From Vibrio mangrovi (GTDB lineage Bacteria; Pseudomonadota; Gammaproteobacteria; Enterobacterales; Vibrionaceae), in NCBI RefSeq assembly GCF_024346955.1, contig NZ_AP024883.1, positions 2,046,001-2,110,000 on the forward strand: DNA of 64,000 nt. Direction: 5' to 3'. Each line of letters starts with the position of its first letter. Position 1 is the stretch's first letter. Made by a program: the position numbers and the translations under genes. The notes under the pieces are model-generated. The model made no database searches, was not told the DNA's origin, and saw only the letters and a list, made by a program, of their open reading frames with translations. Positions 43,445 to 52,399 of the stretch are shown here, in pieces.

Positions 43445-45142
43445 ATGACACGATATGACAGCTTTATGGTTTTAAAAAGCAAAACAGCGGAAGCCAATTT
43501 TGACAGCCTGCTTCGAATTTTCACTGTGCCGGAAGGTCCGGGTTCTACACTGACGAAAATTGAAGAAGAGATTTCGCAAAACCTCAATCAGTTTCTACGG
43601 GAACATATTGTTTCCGAAGAAAAACCGCTAAAAGCAATTGAGCAAGACTTCCTGTCATCCCAAATTCCGGAACTCCCGGAGTTTGTTTCTGATCATACCC
43701 AGCATTTACTGGATAAGGTTGTTGCCCAGTCTGTCCATACATCAGCCCCCAGTTTTATCGGTCATATGACTTCGGCATTACCCTACTTTCTGATGCCTCT
43801 GTCAAAAATCATGATTGCCCTGAACCAGAATCTGGTCAAAATTGAAACGTCCAAAGCTTTTACACCACTGGAACGTCAGGTTGTCGGTATGTTACACCGG
43901 TTAATCTATTCCGGAACCGATGATTTCTATTCTCAGTGGATGCACAGTGCGAATCATTCGTTAGGCGCATTCTGCTCCGGTGGAACTATTGCGAATATTA
44001 CCGCATTATGGGTTGCCCGAAATAATGCCCTGAAGGCTCAGGGAACATTTCAGGGAGTCGAAAAAGAAGGCCTGTTCCGGGCCATGAAATATTATGGTTA
44101 TGAAGGACTGGCAATTCTGGTTTCAGAAAGAGGTCACTATTCTCTGAAAAAAGCCGCGGATTTACTGGGAATAGGTCAGGAAGGACTGGTTGCCGTCCCG
44201 ACAGATGAACACCATAAGGTCAAACCAGAAGCCCTGAAAAAAACGATTCAACGTTTGAAGCAACAACGAATTCTGCCATTTGCCGTTGTTGGCGTCGCCG
44301 GTACTACCGAAACCGGAAATATTGATCCTCTTGCCGAGATTGCCGACATCTGTCAACAGGAGAACTGCCACTTTCATGTAGATGCAGCCTGGGGCGGAGC
44401 AACACTGATGTCGAATCAGTACCGTCATCTGCTGCACGGTATCGAAAAAGCAGACTCGGTGACAATCGATGCCCATAAGCAGCTCTATCTTCCGATGGGT
44501 GCTGGAATGGTCCTGTTTAAATCGCCCACATCGACGCATGCGATCGAACATCATGCCCAATATATCTTGCGTGAGGGCTCCAAAGATCTGGGCAGCAGGA
44601 CACTGGAAGGTTCCCGTTCGGGAATGGCAATGCTGGTTTATGCTTGTATGCATATCATTAGTCGTGCCGGATATGAGCTGTTAGTGAATGAAAGTATTCA
44701 GAAAGCAGCCTATTTTGCAGACCTCATCCAACAGCAAAGTGACTTTGAACTGGTTTCCGAACCTGAGCTATGTTTGCTCACTTATCGTTACGTCCCTGAG
44801 CAGACACGCCTTGCTCTACAACAGAGCTCCGGTGATACGCTGGCCCGGCTCAACCAACAGTTGAATGAACTGACAAAATTCATTCAGAAAAAACAAAGAG
44901 AATCAGGAAAATCATTCGTTTCCAGAACCCGGCTGAACCCAGACCGGTGGCAACATCTGGATACAGTCGTTTTCCGGGTTGTTCTGGCCAATCCTCTGAC
45001 AACGAAGGATATCTTACATGCCGTACTGGAAGAACAGCGGCATATTGCAACATTAGCCCCGCTGCTACTCAGTCAGATACAACATACTACCGAGAGTATT
45101 CTGTCTGTAGGCAACAGTCACGAACCATCCATAACACCGTAA
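43445..45142 (+). CDS. panP: PLP-dependent aspartate 1-decarboxylase PanP
   Basis: This 565-residue group II decarboxylase has the PLP lysine near K345 in TIDAHKQLYLPMG, together with SGGTIANITALWVARN, HVDAAWGGATLMS and HSLGAFCSGGT. The length and N-terminal RIFTVPEGPGSTL fit PanP, the vibrio enzyme that makes beta-alanine for pantothenate in place of PanD. Related sequences are often mislabelled glutamate decarboxylase. ATG at 43466 is an alternative start and no strong ribosome site favours either. hexR follows. Confidence 0.88.
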   Translation: MTRYDSFMVLKSKTAEANFDSLLRIFTVPEGPGSTLTKIEEEISQNLNQFLREHIVSEEKPLKAIEQDFLSSQIPELPEFVSDHTQHLLDKVVAQSVHTSAPSFIGHMTSALPYFLMPLSKIMIALNQNLVKIETSKAFTPLERQVVGMLHRLIYSGTDDFYSQWMHSANHSLGAFCSGGTIANITALWVARNNALKAQGTFQGVEKEGLFRAMKYYGYEGLAILVSERGHYSLKKAADLLGIGQEGLVAVPTDEHHKVKPEALKKTIQRLKQQRILPFAVVGVAGTTETGNIDPLAEIADICQQENCHFHVDAAWGGATLMSNQYRHLLHGIEKADSVTIDAHKQLYLPMGAGMVLFKSPTSTHAIEHHAQYILREGSKDLGSRTLEGSRSGMAMLVYACMHIISRAGYELLVNESIQKAAYFADLIQQQSDFELVSEPELCLLTYRYVPEQTRLALQQSSGDTLARLNQQLNELTKFIQKKQRESGKSFVSRTRLNPDRWQHLDTVVFRVVLANPLTTKDILHAVLEEQRHIATLAPLLLSQIQHTTESILSVGNSHEPSITP

Positions 45143-45446
45143 ATAGATCACATGAAATGAAATTTTATTTCCACCTGGTGTAAGAAATGAATCATTTTGC
45201 ATGGGTGAAATACTATTTTTTCCGATTTACCGGTAAAATTAAGGAATGGTATGAAATTTAGTTTGAGGCCTGTCATATTCTTATCATCCGATAACCTGAA
45301 ATGTTACAGGATTATCGGTGCATACGTTTATACTCTTTTCTCATGCCCGCTTCGTGATGAATGTTAAATTCTTTGAACATCATGATTCGATATCGCCGGT
45401 GGTCAGGTCGAATCCCTGATATGTTCTCTTTTTCCGTGTGAACACT
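45143..45446. other. Intergenic leader region of hexR
   Basis: No gene is seen in these 304 bases. A hairpin at 45288-45318 (CCGATAACCTG with CAGGATTATCGG, one bulge, 8-nt loop) is the main structure. A fully convincing HexR self-operator was not found by eye. Confidence 0.5.
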
Positions 45447-46301
45447 ATGAATACATTAGAAAAAATTCAAAAAAATCTGGAAAATTTTAGCAAGTCTGAA
45501 CGAAAGGTTGCAGAAGTAATTATGGCGTCGCCACAAACTGCAATCCATTCCAGTATCGCAACACTTGCCAAAATGGCTGATGTGAGTGAGCCCACGGTGA
45601 ACCGTTTCTGTCGCCGTTTAGATACCAAAGGCTTTCCTGACTTCAAGCTTCATCTGGCCCAAAGTCTGGCAAATGGTACACCTTATGTGAACCGTAACGT
45701 CGAAGAAGACGATGGCCCTGATGCATACACACATAAAATTTTCGAATCGACAATGGCTTGTCTTGATGTTGCTAAAAACAGCATTGATTCAGCTCAGATC
45801 AATCGTGCGGTTGATCTACTGACTCAGGCCAAGAGAATCTCGTTTTTTGGTTTAGGAGCATCCTCTGCCGTAGCTCGTGACGCACAGAATAAATTTATCC
45901 GTTTCAATATTCCGATTTCCTGTTTTGAAGATATTGTCATGCAGCGAATGAGCTGTATCAACTGTACCGATAATGATGTTGTTGTGCTAATTTCTCACAC
46001 CGGCCGGACCAAAAGTCAGGTTGAAATCGCCCATCTGGCAAAACAAAACGGTGCGACCGTCATTTCGATCACCGCAAAAGACTCACCTTTGGATAAAGCC
46101 AGTTCCCTATCGATCTGTCTTGATGTACCGGAAGATACCGATGTCTATATGCCAATGGCGAGTCGGGTGGTACAGATGACCGTGATTGATGTACTTGCAA
46201 CCGGCTTTACATTACGTCGCGGTTCCGGCTTCCGGGAAAATCTCAAACGGGTTAAAGATGCATTGAAAGACTCCCGCTACGATAAACTCTCTCAGTTCTG
46301 A
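45447..46301 (+). CDS. hexR: RpiR-family regulator HexR
   Basis: The protein is 284 residues from the ATG at 45447, matching the MNTLEKIQ N-terminus of the family; a GTG three codons earlier is less likely. The N-terminal helix-turn-helix (LAKMADVSEPTVNRFCRRLD) and C-terminal SIS sugar-phosphate domain (ISFFGLGASSAVARDA, VLISHTGRTKSQVEIA) match HexR closely. HexR controls central carbon genes in response to 2-keto-3-deoxy-6-phosphogluconate. The glucose-6-phosphate dehydrogenase genes often adjacent in other genera are absent here. Confidence 0.94.
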   Translation: MNTLEKIQKNLENFSKSERKVAEVIMASPQTAIHSSIATLAKMADVSEPTVNRFCRRLDTKGFPDFKLHLAQSLANGTPYVNRNVEEDDGPDAYTHKIFESTMACLDVAKNSIDSAQINRAVDLLTQAKRISFFGLGASSAVARDAQNKFIRFNIPISCFEDIVMQRMSCINCTDNDVVVLISHTGRTKSQVEIAHLAKQNGATVISITAKDSPLDKASSLSICLDVPEDTDVYMPMASRVVQMTVIDVLATGFTLRRGSGFRENLKRVKDALKDSRYDKLSQF

Positions 46302-46334
46302 GATTTTGATAAAATGACACATTGATGTGTTTCC

Positions 46335-46370
46335 AAACGAAACGGGCCGGTGATGGGCCCGTTTCGTTTT
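46335..46370 (+). terminator. Intrinsic terminator of hexR
   Basis: A perfect 14-bp stem (AAACGAAACGGGCC and its complement, 7-nt loop) ends in TTTT. Confidence 0.92.
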
Positions 46371-46485
46371 GACTGTTCATCGTTAAAACGATAGATTTAA
46401 TCTATTAAAACAAGAGGCAGATGTAACTTTATTTCCTAGGTGACTTCAGGCATAGTTACGCCAACAACACATGAAGGAGAAAGTT

Positions 46486-46752
46486 ATGTTTGTAGTGATT
46501 TTTGGTCGTCCTGGCTGCCCATTCTGTGTCCGGGCAAAAGAACATGCAGAAACATTAAAAGAAAAACGCGACGATTTTAATTTCCGCTACGTTGATATCC
46601 AGGCAGAAGGCATCAGCAAAGCCGACCTGGAAAAAACCGTAGGAAAACCAGTCGAAACTGTTCCTCAAATCTTCATCGACCAAAACCATATTGGCGGCTG
46701 CACAGAATTTGAAGCTTATGCCAAAGAAAATCTGGGTCTTTTCGACGAATAA
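46486..46752 (+). CDS. grxA: Glutaredoxin 1
   Basis: The protein is 88 residues from the ATG at 46486, which has AAGGAG 6 bases upstream; the frame from 46471 reads through that ribosome site. The active site is CPFC (GRPGCPFCVRA) with VPQIFID and GGCTEFEAY forming the glutathione-binding surface. GrxA reduces protein disulfides, including ribonucleotide reductase, using glutathione. E. coli has CPYC at this place. A YbjL-like transporter follows, as in E. coli. Confidence 0.95.
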   Translation: MFVVIFGRPGCPFCVRAKEHAETLKEKRDDFNFRYVDIQAEGISKADLEKTVGKPVETVPQIFIDQNHIGGCTEFEAYAKENLGLFDE

Positions 46753-46959
46753 TCCCCGTCATGAATATCACTAACCTGCCAATAATCTGGCAGGTTTTGT
46801 TTTTCTGACTATTTATAGTGTTTCCTCTCTACTGAATCGCCCTCTCCAAGAAGAAAATTCTTTCCCATATAAAAAACCACCAAAAATTCACTTATTTTTT
46901 CTTGCAATTCAGATACAATTCACTTGCTTATCTTCCTTTCCACCCCACTGAGTTGAGTT

Positions 46960-48642
46960 GTGAATATAAACGTTGTATTGCTGTTAAAAGAAAACCCTAT
47001 TCTACTTATTTTTGTTGTTCTGGCGTGTGGTCTGGCTCTGGGGAAAATTCGCTTCGGTAGCCTGCAAGTCGGCAATTCTATCGGTGTCCTGATGACCTCA
47101 CTGCTCATGGGACATCTTGGCTTCTCACTGAATTCAGAGGCACTGACCATTGGTTTTATGCTCTTTATTTATTGTGTCGGAATTGAAGCCGGTCCGAACT
47201 TCTTTGGTATATTTTTCCGGGATGGTAAACACTACCTTATTCTGAGCCTCACTGTACTGATAATTGCCAATCTGATTACCTATTTCGGCGGGCAGATACT
47301 GCATCTGGATTATGGATTGTCTGCCGGGATGATGGCCGGAGCGCTCACATCCACACCGATACTTGTAGGGGCACAGGATGCGCTCAACTCCGGGCTGGCA
47401 GAAATCCCACACAACATGGACATGTCCCGGGTTCTGGAAAATGTCTCTGTCGGCTATGCCATGGCCTATCTTATCGGCTTAATCAGTATGATCATGTTCG
47501 CAAAACTCCTGCCCCGACTACAAAAACAGAATTTATCAGATTCAGCCCAGCAGATTGCCCGTGAACGGGGTCTGGGCCACAACGGGCAACGTAAGGTTTA
47601 CTTACCGATCATCCGGGCATACCGGGTTGGAAAAGAGTTAACCAACTGGATTGACGGACGTAATCTTCGGGAATTGGGGATCTACCGTCAGACGGGATGC
47701 TACATCGAACGTATCCGACGCAACGGCATTTTAGCGCACCCTGATGGAGATGCCATTTTGCAGGAAGGCGATGAAATTGCGCTGGTTGGTTTTCCTGACA
47801 GTCATGCCAGGCTGGATCCCAGCTTCAGAAATGGTAAAGAAGTCTTTGACCGGAATCTGCTCGACTTACGTATTTCGGAAGAAGAGATTGTCGTCAAAAG
47901 CGACAGTATGGTCGGTAAACGGCTGTCAGATCTTAACCTTTCTGAGTATGGATGCTTTCTGAACCGGGTTGTCCGGGCACAAATTGAAATGCCGATGGAC
48001 TCAGATATTGTTCTGACTAAAGGCGATCTCCTTCAGGTGAGTGGAGAAAAGAGCCGGGTTCAGGGGCTGGCCGATAAAATCGGCTTTATCTCGATACACA
48101 GTCAAATGGCTGACCTGCTGGCTTTCTGTGCTTTCTTCATTTTCGGAATTACGCTGGGCTTAATTACCATGACCTTCGGTCAGGTTTCTTTTGGCCTGGG
48201 AAATGCCGTCGGGCTCTTACTATCCGGCATTACTTTAGGATTTTTACGGGCCAATCACCCAACTTTTGGTTATGTCCCGCAAGGTGCATTAAATATGACT
48301 AAAGATCTGGGATTGATGATTTTCATGGTCGGTATCGGCTTAAGTGCCGGGGGAAGCATGTTTGAACATTTATCTGAAGTCGGAATTCAGGTGATTGGTC
48401 TGGCCTTTCTGGTCAGTGTTGTCCCGGTCGTGTTTGCCTATCTGATCGGTGCTTATATTTTAAAAATGAACCGGGCATTACTTTTCGGTGCGATCATCGG
48501 AGCAAGAACCTGTGCCCCGGCTATGGACATTGTCAATGAATATGCGAAATCAACAATTCCCGCGCTAGGTTATGCCGGTACTTATACCATTGCCAACATC
48601 CTGATGACACTGACCGGCACCATCATTATTCTACTCAGTTAA
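46960..48642 (+). CDS. AspT/YbjL-family transporter
   Basis: This 560-residue membrane protein starts with GTG and has two blocks of about five helices (residues 1-180 and 385-560) around a cytoplasmic region with two RCK_C/TrkA-C domains (residues about 205-290 and 295-375). GALTSTPILVGAQDAL in the first block and the equivalent GARTCAPAMDIVNEYA in the second are the duplicated AspT motifs. The founding member exchanges aspartate for alanine; YbjL-type substrates are not settled. It has no operon partner apart from grxA 200 bases upstream. Confidence 0.9.
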   Translation: MNINVVLLLKENPILLIFVVLACGLALGKIRFGSLQVGNSIGVLMTSLLMGHLGFSLNSEALTIGFMLFIYCVGIEAGPNFFGIFFRDGKHYLILSLTVLIIANLITYFGGQILHLDYGLSAGMMAGALTSTPILVGAQDALNSGLAEIPHNMDMSRVLENVSVGYAMAYLIGLISMIMFAKLLPRLQKQNLSDSAQQIARERGLGHNGQRKVYLPIIRAYRVGKELTNWIDGRNLRELGIYRQTGCYIERIRRNGILAHPDGDAILQEGDEIALVGFPDSHARLDPSFRNGKEVFDRNLLDLRISEEEIVVKSDSMVGKRLSDLNLSEYGCFLNRVVRAQIEMPMDSDIVLTKGDLLQVSGEKSRVQGLADKIGFISIHSQMADLLAFCAFFIFGITLGLITMTFGQVSFGLGNAVGLLLSGITLGFLRANHPTFGYVPQGALNMTKDLGLMIFMVGIGLSAGGSMFEHLSEVGIQVIGLAFLVSVVPVVFAYLIGAYILKMNRALLFGAIIGARTCAPAMDIVNEYAKSTIPALGYAGTYTIANILMTLTGTIIILLS

Positions 48643-48656
48643 CGGCTAACTGATGA

Positions 48657-48691
48657 TATAAAAAAAGCGCCCTTACGGCGCTTTTTTTATA
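48657..48691. terminator. Bidirectional terminator between the AspT-like gene and fabV
   Basis: AAAAAAAGCGCC pairs with GGCGCTTTTTTT over 5 bases; T runs lie on both strands. Confidence 0.92.
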
Positions 48692-48701
48692 TTCTACTGG
48701 C

Positions 48702-49904
48702 TTAAAGATCGACAACATCAAAATCAACTGCCGGGTTTACATCAGCATCATAATCAACACTATCAACCCCAAAACCGAACAATTTCAGAAACTCATCTTT
48801 ATAGGCTTCATAATCGGTCAGTTCTTTCAGATTCTCAGTTGTAATCTGTGGCCACAAGTCACGACAGTGCTGTTGAATGTCTTCTCTCAGCTCCCAGTCA
48901 TCAAGACGCAGACGGTTCTTCTCGTCAACTTCAGGTGCATTGCCATCAGCCCGGTACAGACGCTCACTGAACAAGCGATAGATTTGCTCCATACACCCTT
49001 CATGAACGCCTTCTTCACGCATCTTTTTAAAGACCATTGAAATATAAAGCGGCATCACCGGAATCGCAGAACTTGCCTGTGTTACAACTGATTTCAGGAC
49101 CGCAACATTGGCCGAACCCTGTTTTGAACCTAACTTCTCATTCAGTGCTGTTGCTGCACGATCCAAATCCATTTTTGCCCGGCCTAGAGCACCATCCCAA
49201 TAAATAGGCCAGGTCAGCTCAGTACCGATATAACTGTAAGCAACTGTTTTGCAACCTTCTGCAAGAACGCCCGCTTCATCCAGCGCATTCATCCAGAGTT
49301 CCCAGTCCTGTCCGCCCATGACCGTAACAGTATCTTCAATTTCCTGTTCTGTCGCGGGTTCAAGGCTGGCTTCAATGATGACATCCCGGTTGGTATCAAC
49401 CGCTGTTGAGGTGTAAGTCTCCCCAATCGGCTTCAGAGATGAACGGATCAATTCGCCGCTATCCGGCATTTTTCTCACTGGCGACGCCAGAGAGTAAACC
49501 ACCAGATCAACCTGACCGAGATCTTGCTGAATCAATTCAACCGCTTTCTGTTTTGCTTCGTGTGAAAAAGCATCACCGTTAATGCTTTTCGCATACAGAC
49601 CGGCTTCGTGAGCACATTTGTCAAAAGCAGCAGCATTATAAAATCCTGCCGTTCCCGGCTTTTTCTCTGTTCCCGGTTTTTCAAAGAAAACACCGATTGT
49701 TGCCGCACCACCGCCAAAAGCCGCAGCAATGCGTGAGGAAAGCCCATAGCCACTGGAAGAACCGACAACCAGTACACGCTTAGGTGCATTTTCAATGCTT
49801 CCCTGTGATTTTGTATAAGCGATTTGCTCTCTGACATTCGCTTCACATCCAACAGGATGTGTTGTCGTACAGATAAATCCACGAATTTTAGGTTTGATGA
49901 TCAT
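48702..49904 (-). CDS. fabV: Enoyl-ACP reductase FabV
   Basis: This 400-residue protein starts from the ATG at 49904 with AAGGAAG upstream. MIIKPKIRGFICTTTHPVGC, the NADH-binding VLVVGSSSGYGLSSRIAAAFG, YSLASPVRK and the catalytic Y-x8-K region (AYSYIGTELTWPIYWDGALGRAK) identify FabV. It performs the last reduction of fatty-acid elongation. FabV enzymes are naturally insensitive to triclosan; the type was first described in V. cholerae. Confidence 0.96.
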   Translation of the reverse strand: MIIKPKIRGFICTTTHPVGCEANVREQIAYTKSQGSIENAPKRVLVVGSSSGYGLSSRIAAAFGGGAATIGVFFEKPGTEKKPGTAGFYNAAAFDKCAHEAGLYAKSINGDAFSHEAKQKAVELIQQDLGQVDLVVYSLASPVRKMPDSGELIRSSLKPIGETYTSTAVDTNRDVIIEASLEPATEQEIEDTVTVMGGQDWELWMNALDEAGVLAEGCKTVAYSYIGTELTWPIYWDGALGRAKMDLDRAATALNEKLGSKQGSANVAVLKSVVTQASSAIPVMPLYISMVFKKMREEGVHEGCMEQIYRLFSERLYRADGNAPEVDEKNRLRLDDWELREDIQQHCRDLWPQITTENLKELTDYEAYKDEFLKLFGFGVDSVDYDADVNPAVDFDVVDL

Positions 49905-50297
49905 ATTCAACTTCCTTTAAAAAACCCCGTTAGGATAAAAGTTTCGCCTGAAAATCTCACCTTATTTCTTAATATTTACCCCTAAAATACGAGTGGTTGG
50001 ATCTCTTTTCATCAATTTCATCCGGCCAGACCAGCAGCCCTGACTGAAATCGTCCCGGATTTGCTCAGGCATATTTCCATCATTGAGGAATATCAGCACA
50101 AAAAATCAGAAAAAAATTGAACCATCTTTTATTTCGTCAGTCTGATTTAACAAGATTGACAGAGATGTTGGATTTCTTTTCTGTTGATACTGCTTTTTCT
50201 TGTTAACTCCTATTTAGTGCCCAGTACGTGTTGTACTGGGTTTTTTCTTGGCTGATAATCTTGTCATAGTTGATCAACCCAAGCTATTCTTGCCTGC
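49905..50297. other. Intergenic region between fabV and the ACC deaminase homologue
   Basis: No coding gene is supported in these 393 bases. A complete plus-strand terminator at 50220-50246 has no annotated gene upstream of it on that strand, so a short transcript may be produced here. Confidence 0.5.
50220..50246 (+). terminator. Orphan intrinsic terminator, possible small RNA end or attenuator
   Basis: CCCAGTAC pairs with GTACTGGG over 5 bases and is followed by TTTTTT. It lies 51 bases before the next ATG, with only the divergent fabV upstream. Confidence 0.75.
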
Positions 50298-51227
50298 ATG
50301 AATGTTTTTACTCATAGTCCGGTAACCGAGCACACTTTTCGTGGAAAAGATTTCTATCTTAAACGGGATGATTTGCTGCATCCTCAGTTTTCAGGAAATA
50401 AAGCCCGGAAACTGATGCCACTGCTTGATGCCCCTCTTCCCCAAATCAAAACCCTGATTAGCTATGGTTCACCGCAGGCGAATTCTCTTTATTCTTTTGC
50501 CGCACTGGCACAGTTAAGAGGCTGGCAGTTTGAGTTTTATGTCGATCATATCCCTCACTGGCTGGCTACACACCCTATCGGTAATTACAAAGCTGCGCTG
50601 GCATTGGGAGCTAAAATCTATCCCACCGGGCAAATACCGGCCTCTGAAATGCATCCTTGTGAATATATCCGACAGGTTCGTTGCCCGGATGAAACCTGTC
50701 TGGTGATTCCCGAAGGAGGACGCTGTGATATCGCACAGCCGGGCGTTGCTGCACTCGGCGATGAAATTATTGACTGGATTGGCAGAAACCATATTACTCA
50801 TCCGGTAATAGCTCTTCCTTCAGGAACAGGGACAACTGCTCTTTATCTGCATCAACACCTGACATCACATCATATTCAGGTACTTACCTGTGCCTGTGTC
50901 GGCGGCGAATCCTATTTACAGCAACAGTGGGATACGCTGGGTGCAACTTCATACCCGACCGTGCTGTCTTTACCGCACAAACATAACTTTGGCAAACTGT
51001 ACCGGGAAGACTACGCAATCTGGCTGCATCTCTGCCGTGAAACCAGAGTCGAGTTTGATTTACTGTATGATCCGATGATGTGGCGTTGCTTAGAACTCTG
51101 GCTACCCAACCATCCCGACACGCCCCTGATATATATTCATCAGGGTGGCCTGCTAGGAAATACAAGTATGCAGGCCAGATATCAGCGTAAATATCCTGAA
51201 CTCCCCAAAAACAGATACCACGGGTAA
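50298..51227 (+). CDS. 1-aminocyclopropane-1-carboxylate deaminase/D-cysteine desulfhydrase family protein
   Basis: This 309-residue PLP fold-type II protein carries YLKRDDLLHPQFSGNKARKL with the PLP lysine at about residue 36, PQANSLYSFA, PEGGRCDIAQPG and LPSGTGTTALYL. It is slightly shorter than DcyD (about 330), which breaks down D-cysteine. The true substrate among ACC, D-cysteine or related compounds cannot be read from sequence. It is preceded by an orphan terminator. Confidence 0.85.
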   Translation: MNVFTHSPVTEHTFRGKDFYLKRDDLLHPQFSGNKARKLMPLLDAPLPQIKTLISYGSPQANSLYSFAALAQLRGWQFEFYVDHIPHWLATHPIGNYKAALALGAKIYPTGQIPASEMHPCEYIRQVRCPDETCLVIPEGGRCDIAQPGVAALGDEIIDWIGRNHITHPVIALPSGTGTTALYLHQHLTSHHIQVLTCACVGGESYLQQQWDTLGATSYPTVLSLPHKHNFGKLYREDYAIWLHLCRETRVEFDLLYDPMMWRCLELWLPNHPDTPLIYIHQGGLLGNTSMQARYQRKYPELPKNRYHG

Positions 51228-51426
51228 TATTCACAACTTGTAAGATAAGCTGACACAGACATAACCTTTCAGTTAATTCCTCCTCTGAGGGAACGAACTT
51301 CCCGCTAAAGACAACCTATATGTTAGGGCACGTTGACCTTTCATGATGTTTTTTACAGCAATTTGTCGTGTATTTAGCCAAGACAGGTCAACACCCCCTG
51401 GACAAGTACAGTAAATGAGGTGAATT

Positions 51427-51669
51427 ATGGACATGGCAATTGAACAAATATCTTCCCGGGTGATCAAAAAACTGCGTCAAAACGGATGTGAGGTTGTCAT
51501 GGCAACCAAAACGCCCCGACGTGTCATGATTAATATTGAACAACCTACGACGGAGATGATGTACCGGGCAATGGAAATCCGGCAACAACAACATGGAACA
51601 CGCTCCACGATATACACGTTGCCCATAGATGGATGCATGGTGCACTGGAAACATCCGTACGCCAGCTAA
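51427..51669 (+). CDS. Small hypothetical protein
   Basis: I do not recognise this 80-residue protein. GAGGTG lies 6 bases before the ATG, supporting translation. It is soluble and rich in Arg and Met, with a probable N-terminal helix, a short beta segment (CEVVMATKTPRRVMINIE) and a second helix (TEMMYRAMEIRQQQ). It is flanked by about 200-300 bases of non-coding sequence on each side. Confidence 0.65.
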   Translation: MDMAIEQISSRVIKKLRQNGCEVVMATKTPRRVMINIEQPTTEMMYRAMEIRQQQHGTRSTIYTLPIDGCMVHWKHPYAS

Positions 51670-51895
51670 TGCCGACACAACCAGCTTCTGTTTCCATCAT
51701 GTCATATCGCTGTGACAGCTCGTTCACCCCCGAATAAGCTCACCGAAACGAGTCTGTCACATGAATCCCATCTGATACTCATTCCTATAGAACAGCCAGA
51801 ACCAAACAAATTAAAAATAAAATTTATTTATTTTTCAAATAACTGCATTAAATTTATTCACTTTTTCATCACACCTTACCCTAAAATGGTATTTA

Positions 51896-51922
51896 CATAT
51901 AGTAAGTAATGCTTATTATATG
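51896..51922. promoter_or_regulatory. Palindrome upstream of marR-like gene, candidate self-operator
   Basis: CATATAGTAAG and CTTATTATATG are complementary with one mismatch around a 5-bp spacer, 41 bases before the regulator ATG, the usual size and place of a MarR-family operator. Confidence 0.6.
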
Positions 51923-51962
51923 CAGAACTTATTGTAATAGTGATGAACACTTCGGAACTACG

Positions 51963-52382
51963 ATGAATCAATCGATCGGTTATTTACTGTGGGATGTCAC
52001 ACGGCTGATGCGGCAACAGTTTCAGAACGATCCGCGCCTGTCATGCATCACCCTGTCTCAGGCAAAAGCGTTAACTCAGATCTACTACCACGAAGGAATC
52101 AAGCAGGTTGAACTGGCAGAAATGCTGGAAATTAAACCGATGACTCTGGTCAGAGTGATCGACTCTCTGGTGGAAGAAGAACTGATTGAGCGGCGCCCGG
52201 ATCCGAATGACCGCAGAGCTCACAGGATTTATCTGCAACCCAAGGCTGAAGAGCAACTGAAACTGGTCCGGCTTATCAGTCAGGATGTCTGGAGCAGTGC
52301 TCTGGCCGGATTACCCGATGAAGACATCGAACAATTTATCCGCACACTGAAGCATATTCATCACAATGTGTCACACACCTGA
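51963..52382 (+). CDS. MarR-family transcriptional regulator
   Basis: The protein is 139 residues from the ATG at 51963; the frame from 51909 adds an unlikely Cys-rich leader. The winged helix-turn-helix (ITLSQAKALTQIYYHEGIKQVELAEMLEIKP, then LIERRPDPNDRRAHRIYL) is the MarR signature. It lies 17 bases upstream of an EmrA-type fusion gene and an EmrB-type pump gene, so it probably represses this efflux operon and responds to a small hydrophobic molecule. Confidence 0.9.
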   Translation: MNQSIGYLLWDVTRLMRQQFQNDPRLSCITLSQAKALTQIYYHEGIKQVELAEMLEIKPMTLVRVIDSLVEEELIERRPDPNDRRAHRIYLQPKAEEQLKLVRLISQDVWSSALAGLPDEDIEQFIRTLKHIHHNVSHT

Positions 52383-52399
52383 TTTGGAGAAGGGCTGAT

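Noticed and set aside
45395..45425. tRNA-like GGTCGAATCCC stretch upstream of hexR
   Set aside because: Resembles a T-loop but no acceptor stem, anticodon stem or CCA arrangement surrounds it.
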